A stretch of DNA of 64,000 nucleotides from Streptomyces sp. BK208 (lineage in GTDB: Bacteria > Actinomycetota > Actinomycetes > Streptomycetales > Streptomycetaceae). Location of the stretch: the NCBI RefSeq assembly GCF_004364245.1, contig NZ_SOAV01000006.1, positions 288,224 through 352,223 on the forward strand, given 5' to 3'. The translations under genes were made by a program, and so were the position numbers. This document shows, piece by piece, positions 57,697 through 64,000 of the stretch. The number at the start of each line of letters is the position of its first letter. Position 1 is the first letter of the stretch. The notes beneath the pieces are model-generated. The model was not told the origin of the DNA. It did no database searches and saw only the letters and a list, made by a program, of their open reading frames with translations.

Positions 57697-59417
57697 GCAG
57701 CGACGGGGGATCACGGAACAGGCAGGACGAGCCGACGAGTTTTGAGCTGCAACCGCCGGACCGGGCGGCCGCCGTGCCGCACCCCGGCAACCCGTACGCG
57801 ACACCGACCCAGGTCGTACCGCCGCGGGCGCAGGCGCCGTCGGCCACGGCCGCGGCGGCCCCCTCGGCGTCCCCGTCGTCCGCGCCCGCCGCGCCCGACC
57901 CGGGGGCCGGGCGGCTCGTCGCCGGGCGCTACCGGCTGATGTCCAGGCTCGGGCACGGCGGCATGGGCACGGTGTGGCGGGCGAAGGACGAGACCGTGGA
58001 CCGCGAGGTCGCCGTCAAGGAACCCCGCGTCCCCGACCATCTTCCCGAACGCGAACGGGCCAACGCCTTCGAGCGGATGCGCCGCGAGGCGCGCGCCGCC
58101 GCCCGGCTCGACCATCCCGCGGTGGTCGGCGTGCACGACGTGGCGGTCGTGGACGGACAGCCGTGGATCGTGATGGAGCTGGTGCGCGGGCGCTCGCTGG
58201 GCGACGCCCTCCAGGAGGGCACCCTGGGCGCACGGGAGGCCGCCCGGATCGGCCTGGAGGTGCTCGGCGCGCTGGAGGCCGCGCACGCCGCCGGAGTGCT
58301 GCACCGGGACGTGAAGCCGGACAACGTCCTGCTCGGCCGGCACGACCGGGTCGTCCTCACCGACTTCGGCATCGCGCAGATCGAGGGCGAGACCAGCCTG
58401 ACCGACACCGGCGGATTCGTCGGTTCGCCCGAGTACATCGCCCCGGAACGGGTGCTGGGCCGGCGCCCGGGCCCGGCGAGCGACCTGTGGTCGCTGGGCG
58501 TGGTGCTGTACGCGGCGACGGAGGGCGTCTCGCCGTTCCGCCGCAGCAACACCCCGGCCACGCTCCAGTCGGTGCTCAACGCCACGCCCGCGCCGCCCGC
58601 CGCCGCGCAGGGCCCGCTGGCCGAGGTGATCACGGGCCTGCTGGACAAGGACCCCGCGCGCCGCCCGGACGCCGCCCGGGTCCGCGCCCTGCTGGACGCC
58701 GCCGCGAACCCGCCCGCTCCGACGCCCACCCAGGTGGTCCCGGCCGGCTCGGTCCCGGGACCGGGCGCGGGAGCGCCGCCCGCGTCCCGCTGGAGCGTAC
58801 GGCTGGGCCGCAACGCGTGGATCGCCCTCGCCGCGGCGGCCGTCGCGGCGGCGGCCGCGTCGTACCTCGTGGTCGCCGACCCCTTCGCCGGCCCCCTGCC
58901 GGAGGGCTGGAAGCAGCACGAACTCGGCGGCAGGCTCGGTATGAGCGTCGGGGTGCCCGCCGAGTTCGTGAAGGGGAAGCACCCGGACGACTGGGACGGC
59001 ACCAACGAGACGTTCGCCGACCCGAGCGGCGCGGTCACCGTCGTCGTGGACCGGGACATCAAGGCCGACGACGAGACCGGCGAGCTGCCGGACACCGCCG
59101 GCGCCGCCGCCTGGGCGGACTGGGAGATGCTCAAGGACGGCGAGTACTCCTGGAACTTCGCCGCGGACCCCGCGCCGAAGGGCGAGCCGAGCGAGACCGA
59201 GTACCGGGGCGGGAAGGCCGCCGAGAACACCATCGCGTACACGACGGCGGACACGCAGAACCCCCGCGCCCGCGAGTTCCACATCCTGTACTACCGGGCA
59301 GCCGACGGGGACATGTACAAGGTCTCGGTCGACTACCCCCGCGAGGGCTACTTCGCCGACCAGGGGCGGGAGATCGCCCGGACGGTGATCGCCAACTGGG
59401 AGGTCGGCAAGCTCTGA
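57693..59417 (+). CDS. Transmembrane Ser/Thr protein kinase, cluster member 5
   Basis: A 574-residue kinase with an N-terminal Pro/Ala-rich extension (about 70 residues) before the kinase domain (about 75-340). The domain has RLGHGGMG, Lys109 in VAVKEP, HRD Asp206, DFG Asp224 and PEYIAPERVLG. A membrane helix (about 371-392) is followed by an extracytoplasmic domain (about 400-572: PLPEGWKQHELGGRLGMSVG, YYRAADGDMYKVSVDY) related to those of members 1 and 3. The ATG overlaps the member 4 stop by 4 nt, and its own stop overlaps member 6 by 1 nt, so members 4-6 form one translationally coupled unit. ATG 57681 is an alternative start. Confidence 0.92.
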   Translation: MSSDGGSRNRQDEPTSFELQPPDRAAAVPHPGNPYATPTQVVPPRAQAPSATAAAAPSASPSSAPAAPDPGAGRLVAGRYRLMSRLGHGGMGTVWRAKDETVDREVAVKEPRVPDHLPERERANAFERMRREARAAARLDHPAVVGVHDVAVVDGQPWIVMELVRGRSLGDALQEGTLGAREAARIGLEVLGALEAAHAAGVLHRDVKPDNVLLGRHDRVVLTDFGIAQIEGETSLTDTGGFVGSPEYIAPERVLGRRPGPASDLWSLGVVLYAATEGVSPFRRSNTPATLQSVLNATPAPPAAAQGPLAEVITGLLDKDPARRPDAARVRALLDAAANPPAPTPTQVVPAGSVPGPGAGAPPASRWSVRLGRNAWIALAAAAVAAAAASYLVVADPFAGPLPEGWKQHELGGRLGMSVGVPAEFVKGKHPDDWDGTNETFADPSGAVTVVVDRDIKADDETGELPDTAGAAAWADWEMLKDGEYSWNFAADPAPKGEPSETEYRGGKAAENTIAYTTADTQNPRAREFHILYYRAADGDMYKVSVDYPREGYFADQGREIARTVIANWEVGKL

Positions 59418-60169
59418 TGACGGACCGGGGAGGGCTGGTCGGCGAGCGCTACCGGCTGTTGCGGCGCGTCGCCTCCGGGGCGGCGGGCACCGTCTGGCAC
59501 GGTCTCGACGAAGCCGAGAACCGCGACGTCGCCGTCCGGCGGCCGCGGCTGCCGGGCGATCCGGCGGACGACGCGTACCGCCGGGCCGTCCACCGCCTCC
59601 ACCACGAGGCCCGGGCCGCCGCCCGCGTCGACCATCCCGCGGCCGTCCGCATCCACGACGTGGTCGTCGGGGACGCCGGGCCCGACGGGCTGCCCTGGAT
59701 CGTCATGGAGTGGGTCCCCGGCGAGTCCCTGCACGAGGCGCTGCTGCGCGGGCCGCTCGCACCCCCCGAGGCCGCCCGCATCGGCCTCGCCGTCCTCGGC
59801 GCCCTGCGGGCCGCGCACGCCGTCGGCATCGTGCACCGCGCGCTCGGACCCGACCACGTGCTGCTCGGCCCGCACGGCCGGGTCGTTCTCACCGGCTTCG
59901 GCACCGCCCACCCGCCGGGCGAGGAAGCCCTCCGGGGCACCGGACCCGCGGCCGACCTGCGGGCCCTGGGCGTCCTGCTGCACACCGCCCTGGGCGGCGA
60001 CGGGGCTCCGGCCGGGCCGCTGGACCCGCTGGTCGGCCGGCTGCGCTCGCCGGACGCCGGAGCCGGACCGGGGGCGGAGGAGACCGCCCGACTGCTGGAG
60101 GCGGTGGCCGGCGCCCCGCCGCCCACCGCGGACCGAAAAGAAGCGCTCAGGTCCAGCCCCACCGCGTAA
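59417..60169 (+). CDS. Soluble pseudokinase, cluster member 6
   Basis: A 250-residue kinase-fold protein without a membrane helix, coupled to member 5 by TGATG. The family frame is clear (GERYRLLRRVASGAAGTVW, LPWIVMEWVPGESLHEALL, VGIVHRALGPDHVLL, RVVLTGFGTAHPPG). The catalytic residues are changed: VAVK Lys is Arg41, the HRD Asp is Ala142 and the DFG Asp is Gly160. The C-lobe is shortened after LRALGVLLHTALGG. It is therefore predicted not to phosphorylate, and may regulate member 5, to which it is most similar in the DVAVRRPR/EVAVKEPR and ARIGL(A/E)VLGAL segments. Confidence 0.85.
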   Translation: MTDRGGLVGERYRLLRRVASGAAGTVWHGLDEAENRDVAVRRPRLPGDPADDAYRRAVHRLHHEARAAARVDHPAAVRIHDVVVGDAGPDGLPWIVMEWVPGESLHEALLRGPLAPPEAARIGLAVLGALRAAHAVGIVHRALGPDHVLLGPHGRVVLTGFGTAHPPGEEALRGTGPAADLRALGVLLHTALGGDGAPAGPLDPLVGRLRSPDAGAGPGAEETARLLEAVAGAPPPTADRKEALRSSPTA

Positions 60170-60278
60170 CGCCCTGATCAGCACGTTTGTTGCCAGCGGT
60201 CACTGGCGGCGTGTGAGCGGTCGGTGAATCACGGTGAATCCCCGTTACCGACGGGTACACAAAGGCCGCCCGGCGTCA

Positions 60279-60284
60279 TACCCT
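60279..60284 (+). promoter_or_regulatory. -10 of a likely leaderless promoter for the aldehyde dehydrogenase gene
   Basis: TACCCT ends 7 nt before the ATG at 60292, with no ribosome binding site in GCGGCTC. Confidence 0.5.
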
Positions 60285-60291
60285 GCGGCTC

Positions 60292-61905
60292 ATGACGGAC
60301 GCGCAGGCCCCGGCCCTCACCGGCACGAACCCCCTCGCCCCCACCCCGGAGGGCGCACGCACCGCTGCCGACGTGGTCACGCCCGAGCTGGTCGCCCAGC
60401 TCACCAAGGGCGTGGCCGGCTCCGGCCGCACCGCCAACCACACCCCGTTCACCGGCGAGAAGCTGGCCGACCTGCCCGAGTCCACGCCCGAGGACGTGGC
60501 CGCCGCCTTCGAACGGGCCCGCGCCGCCCAGGCCGTGTGGGCGCGGGTGCCGGTGCGGCAGCGCGCCGCCGTCCTGCTGCGCTTCCACGACCTGGTCCTG
60601 GAGCGCCAGGCCGAGGTCCTCGACCTCATCCAGCTGGAGACCGGCAAGGCCCGCCTGCACGCCCACGAGGAGGTCCAGGCCGTCGCCGTCGCCGCCCGGC
60701 ACTACGGCCGCAAGGCCCCCGCGTATCTGCGTCCCAAGCGGCACACCGGCGCCGTGCCGACCCTGACGAAGGTCACCGAACTGCGCCACCCGCGCGGTGT
60801 CGTCGGACAGATCGCGCCCTGGAACTACCCCCTGGAGCTGTCCGTCGGCGACGCGCTCCCCGCCTTCGTCGCGGGCAACGCCGTCGTCATGAAGCCCGAC
60901 ACCGAGACCTGCCTGACCGCCCTGTGGGCCCGTGACCTGCTCGTCGAGGCCGGGCTGCCCGCCGAGATCTTCCAGGTCGTCCTCGGCGAGGGCCCCGTCG
61001 TCGGCCCCGAGGTCGTCCGGCACGCCGACTACGTCTCCTTCACCGGCTCCACCCGCACCGGCCGCGAGGTCGCCCTGGGCGCCGCCGCCCGCCTGGTCGG
61101 CGTCTCCCTCGAACTCGGCGGCAAGAACGCCATGCTGGTCCTGGCGGACGCCGACATCGAGAAGGCCGCGGCGGGCGCCGTCCGCGCCTGCTTCTCCTCC
61201 GCCGGCCAGCTCTGCATCTCCATCGAGCGGCTCTACGTCCACGAGTCCGTCGCCGACGCCTTCCTGGACCGCTTCGCCGCCCGCACCAGGGCCATGCGGC
61301 TCGGCACCTCCCTCTCCTACGGCGCCGACATGGGCTCACTGGTGGGGGAGCGGCAGCTGGAGACCGTGAAGCGGCACGTCGCGGACGCCGTCGAGCAGGG
61401 CGCCAAGCTGGTCGCCGGCGGTGTCGCCCGCCCCGACATCGGCCCGTACTTCTACGAGCCGACCATCCTCGACGGCGTCGCCGCCCCCATGGCCGTCTGC
61501 GCCGAGGAGACCTTCGGCCCGGTCGTCTCCGTCTACCGCTTCAGGACCGAGGAGGAGGCCGTCGAGCACGCCAACTCCACGCCGTACGGCCTGAACTCCT
61601 CGGTCTGGACGAAGGACGCCCGGCGCGGCCGCGACGTCGCCGCCCGGCTGCGCACCGGCACCGTCAACATCAACGAGGGGTACGCGTCCGCCTACGGCAG
61701 CGTCCAGTCCCCGATGGGCGGCATGAAGGACTCGGGCCTCGGCCGCCGGCACGGTTCCGAGGGCATCCTCAAGTACACCGAGGCCCAGACGGTCGCCCAC
61801 CAGCGGCTGCTGCCGATGGCGCCGTCGCTGGGCATGGACGACGAGAAGTACGCGGCGTTCATGAGCCGCAGCCTGCGCCTGATGAAGACCTTCCGTCTCC
61901 GCTGA
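60292..61905 (+). CDS. Succinate-semialdehyde dehydrogenase (NADP+-type aldehyde dehydrogenase)
   Basis: A 537-residue aldehyde dehydrogenase. It has GVVGQIAPWNYPLELSVGDALPA (in two parts), the cofactor loop SFTGSTRTGREV, the catalytic Glu in VSLELGGKNAML, the nucleophilic Cys in SSAGQLCISIERLYV and AEETFGPVVSVYRF. The overall pattern fits the actinobacterial GabD2-like SSADH group used in GABA/polyamine breakdown or a TCA bypass; the substrate is inferred. It lies 69 bp upstream of the GMC oxidoreductase in the same direction and is likely cotranscribed with it. Confidence 0.88.
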   Translation: MTDAQAPALTGTNPLAPTPEGARTAADVVTPELVAQLTKGVAGSGRTANHTPFTGEKLADLPESTPEDVAAAFERARAAQAVWARVPVRQRAAVLLRFHDLVLERQAEVLDLIQLETGKARLHAHEEVQAVAVAARHYGRKAPAYLRPKRHTGAVPTLTKVTELRHPRGVVGQIAPWNYPLELSVGDALPAFVAGNAVVMKPDTETCLTALWARDLLVEAGLPAEIFQVVLGEGPVVGPEVVRHADYVSFTGSTRTGREVALGAAARLVGVSLELGGKNAMLVLADADIEKAAAGAVRACFSSAGQLCISIERLYVHESVADAFLDRFAARTRAMRLGTSLSYGADMGSLVGERQLETVKRHVADAVEQGAKLVAGGVARPDIGPYFYEPTILDGVAAPMAVCAEETFGPVVSVYRFRTEEEAVEHANSTPYGLNSSVWTKDARRGRDVAARLRTGTVNINEGYASAYGSVQSPMGGMKDSGLGRRHGSEGILKYTEAQTVAHQRLLPMAPSLGMDDEKYAAFMSRSLRLMKTFRLR

Positions 61906-61974
61906 GCAGCCAGGAGCCGCCCCGAACCGGCCCGAGCAGCCGCCACCCGTACCCGTTCTCGACGAGGAGAGCAC

Positions 61975-63792
61975 GTGTCGCAGGAGCAGTCCGTCCAGAC
62001 CCGGGAAGAGAACGGGTACGACTACGACGTCGTCGTCGTGGGGTCGGGGTTCGGAGGCTCCGTCTCCGCCCTCCGCCTCACCGAGAAGGGCTACCGCGTC
62101 GGCGTCCTCGAAGCCGGCCGCCGCTTCACCCGCGAGTCGCTGCCCAGGAACTCCTGGGACCTCAAGAACTACCTCTGGGCGCCGAAGCTGGGCATGTTCG
62201 GCATCCAGCGCATCCACCTGCTCGGCAACGTCATGGTCCTGGCGGGGGCCGGCGTCGGCGGCGGCTCCCTCAACTACGCCAACACCCTCTACGTGCCGCC
62301 GAAACCGTTCTTCGACGACCCCCAGTGGCGGGACATCACCGACTGGCACGAGGAACTGTCGCCGTACTACGACCAGGCCCGGCGCATGCTCGGAGTCCGT
62401 CTCAACCCGACGATGACCCCCTCCGACGTCCACCTGAAGGCCGCCGCCGAGAAGATGGGCTGCGGCGACAGCTTCCACATGGCCCCGGTCGGCGTCTTCT
62501 TCGGGGACGGCGAGGACGCCGACGGCACCGTGAAGGCCGGGCCCGGCGAGCAGGTGCCCGACCCCTACTTCGGCGGCGCGGGCCCCGACCGCAAGGCCTG
62601 CAACGAGTGCGGCGAGTGCATGACCGGCTGCCGGCACGGCGCGAAGAACACCCTGAACGAGAACTACCTGTACCTCGCCGAGAAGGCCGGCGCGGTCGTC
62701 CACCCGATGACGACGGTCGTCTCCGTCACCGAGGACTCGCGCGGCGGGTTCGCGCTCGCCACCCTCGCCACCGACCGTCAGAAGAAGGACGCGGGCCGCA
62801 CCTTCACCGCCCGCCACGTCGTCATAGCCGCCGGTACCTACGGCACCCAGACCCTGCTGCACCGCATGAAGGCGGGCGGTCAGCTCCCCCACCTGTCCGA
62901 CAGGCTCGGTGAGCTGACCCGTACCAACTCCGAGGCGCTGGTCGGTGCCCAGACCGACGACCGGCGCTACCGCGGCGCCACCGGCGAGGCCCGGGCCGAC
63001 TTCACGCGCGGCGTCGCCATCACGTCCTCGATCCACCCCGACGCCAACACCCACATCGAACCGGTGCGGTACGGCAAGGGCTCCAACTCGATGGGCGGCC
63101 TGTCGATCCTCCAGGTCCCCTACGCCGGGCAGACCGCCTCGGGTGCCTCGCGCGTCCTGGGCTTCCTGGGCCACGCGGCCAAGCACCCGCTGCTGGTGCT
63201 GCGTTCGCTGTCCAACCGCAAGTGGTCCGAGCGGACCATCATCGGCCTGGTCATGCAGTCCCTGGACAACTCCCTGACCACGCACCTGAAACCGTCGGGC
63301 GTCGGCAAGGGCCTGCTCACCGCCCGCCAGGGCCACGGCTCGCCCAACCCCAAGCAGATCAAGGCCGCCACCGACGGCGCCTCCGCGCTCGCCGCCGAGA
63401 TCAACGGCTTCGCCGGCTCCAACGTCGGCGAACTGATGGGCACCCCGCTCACCGCCCACTTCCTCGGCGGCTGCCCCATCGGCGCCTCCCGCGAGACCGG
63501 CGTCATCGACCCGTACCACCGCCTCTACGGCCACCCCGGCATCTCGGTCGTCGACGGCGCGGCCGTCTCGGCCAACCTGGGCGTCAACCCGTCCCTGACC
63601 ATCACGGCGCAGGCCGAGCGCGCGATGTCGTACTGGCCGAACAACGGCGAGAGCGACCCGCGCCCCGCGCAGGGCGCCGCGTACGAGCGTCTGGCCGCCG
63701 TCGCGCCCCGCTCCCCGGCGGTCCCGGAGAAGGCCTTCGGCGCGCTGCGCCTGCCGTTCCTGGGCCTGCCGACGGTGCCGCCGAAGAAGTAG
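61975..63792 (+). CDS. ChoD-like GMC oxidoreductase with a four-cysteine (Fe-S-like) motif
   Basis: A 605-residue FAD enzyme of the GMC/cholesterol-oxidase-like group. It has VVVVGSGFGGSVSALRLTEKG (in two parts, about 19-39), GAGVGGGSLNYANTL, ARHVVIAAGTYGTQTLL, GCPIGASRETGVIDP and GVNPSLTITAQAERAM. Cys209, 212, 215 and 219 form CNECGECMTGC, a ferredoxin-like CxxCxxCxxxC unusual for GMC flavoenzymes. The closest known context is M. tuberculosis choD (Rv3409c), also beside guaB3. The true substrate, sterol or other, is unknown. GTG start after GAGGAG. No signal peptide. Confidence 0.87.
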   Translation: MSQEQSVQTREENGYDYDVVVVGSGFGGSVSALRLTEKGYRVGVLEAGRRFTRESLPRNSWDLKNYLWAPKLGMFGIQRIHLLGNVMVLAGAGVGGGSLNYANTLYVPPKPFFDDPQWRDITDWHEELSPYYDQARRMLGVRLNPTMTPSDVHLKAAAEKMGCGDSFHMAPVGVFFGDGEDADGTVKAGPGEQVPDPYFGGAGPDRKACNECGECMTGCRHGAKNTLNENYLYLAEKAGAVVHPMTTVVSVTEDSRGGFALATLATDRQKKDAGRTFTARHVVIAAGTYGTQTLLHRMKAGGQLPHLSDRLGELTRTNSEALVGAQTDDRRYRGATGEARADFTRGVAITSSIHPDANTHIEPVRYGKGSNSMGGLSILQVPYAGQTASGASRVLGFLGHAAKHPLLVLRSLSNRKWSERTIIGLVMQSLDNSLTTHLKPSGVGKGLLTARQGHGSPNPKQIKAATDGASALAAEINGFAGSNVGELMGTPLTAHFLGGCPIGASRETGVIDPYHRLYGHPGISVVDGAAVSANLGVNPSLTITAQAERAMSYWPNNGESDPRPAQGAAYERLAAVAPRSPAVPEKAFGALRLPFLGLPTVPPKK

Positions 63793-63835
63793 CGCCCGCG
63801 GGGAACGGCTCCGGAGAAGTGAAGCGGCGGGAGGG

Positions 63836-63866
63836 ACCCGCACCCCCCTCCGAGTGCGGGTTCCTC
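63836..63866 (+). terminator. Terminator after the GMC oxidoreductase gene
   Basis: ACCCGCAC and GTGCGGGT form a perfect 8-bp stem with a 10-nt loop, followed by TCCTCT, 44 nt past the stop. Confidence 0.75.
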
Positions 63867-63886
63867 TCACCCGGCCCGGTCGCGGC

Positions 63887-64000
63887 GGGGGGGGGGGGGG
63901 GGGGGGGGCGGGGCGGGGGGCCGGGGCCCGGGCCCCCGCCCGCGCGGGGACGGTGGGGGTGGGGGAGGCAGGTGAGGGGGGGGGGGGAGGGGCGCGGTGG
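63887..64000. other. Poly-G / G-rich low-complexity end
   Basis: A run of 22 G (63887-63908) is followed by almost pure G/C text to the window end. No coding signal is present. The abrupt change from normal sequence suggests a low-quality read end or contig edge; a natural tract cannot be excluded. Confidence 0.6.

Noticed and set aside
63887..63908. G-quadruplex-forming regulatory tract
   Set aside because: A 22-G homopolymer at the window edge with degraded sequence after it is better explained by poor sequence quality.

Overview
The window is about 72% GC by eye and reads as the chromosome core of a Streptomyces. It carries whiD next to bldM, a promoter matching the sigma-BldN consensus, GTG starts, frequent ATGA/GTGA gene overlaps, CIRCE-controlled groES-groEL1 with a His-rich GroEL tail, and several dispersed Streptomyces intergenic repeats. 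Gene order matches my memory of the S. coelicolor SCO4721-SCO4781 interval. Part of it (alr, tsaE, tsaB, rimI, tsaD, groES, groEL1, whiB3/whiD, sigD-like sigma factor, guaB2, guaB3, choD-like oxidase) also parallels M. tuberculosis Rv3409c-Rv3423c. No phage, transposon, tRNA, rRNA or CRISPR array was seen.

Region 1 (1-13200) is translation and transcription machinery: the end of rplO, secY-adk, map, infA-rpmJ-rpsM-rpsK-rpoA-rplQ, truA, then rplM-rpsI and glmM. Two membrane proteins of unknown role sit between truA and rplM. A 160-bp duplicate of the 3' end of map lies between map and infA.

Region 2 (13200-28400) is envelope precursor supply and tRNA t6A modification: a DUF389 protein, coaA, a lipoprotein, glmS, nnr (NAD(P)HX repair), an XRE-cupin regulator, acpS, alr, an alpha/beta hydrolase, tsaE, a small protein behind an iron-box-like palindrome, a degenerate L,D-transpeptidase-like protein, and tsaB-rimI-tsaD.

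Region 3 (28500-41200) holds a LacI-type regulator, an LCP-family protein, a methyltransferase, two tandem polysaccharide deacetylases, groES-groEL1, an unrecognised protein, an SDR, a MOSC protein and a LysR regulator.

Region 4 (40867-49340) is development and purine metabolism: whiD and bldM divergent around a 380-bp regulatory gap that also holds a 28-codon ORF with a strong ribosome binding site, a SigD/ShbA-like sigma factor, guaB, guaB3, a nucleotide-sugar dehydrogenase-like protein lacking its catalytic Cys, and glpD. Three DnaA-box-like sequences at an exact 33-bp period precede glpD.

Region 5 (49440-63792) is a tandem cluster of six Ser/Thr-kinase-family genes. Four keep the catalytic residues and two are predicted pseudokinases. 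It is followed by a succinate-semialdehyde dehydrogenase and a ChoD-like GMC oxidoreductase carrying a four-cysteine motif. The last ~110 bases are a G-rich low-complexity tract that looks like a poor-quality sequence end.

The most unusual candidate system is the kinase/pseudokinase cluster, in which four members end in related extracytoplasmic domains. Many promoters in the window look leaderless (TANNNT 6-8 nt before the start codon), and this was used to choose several starts.
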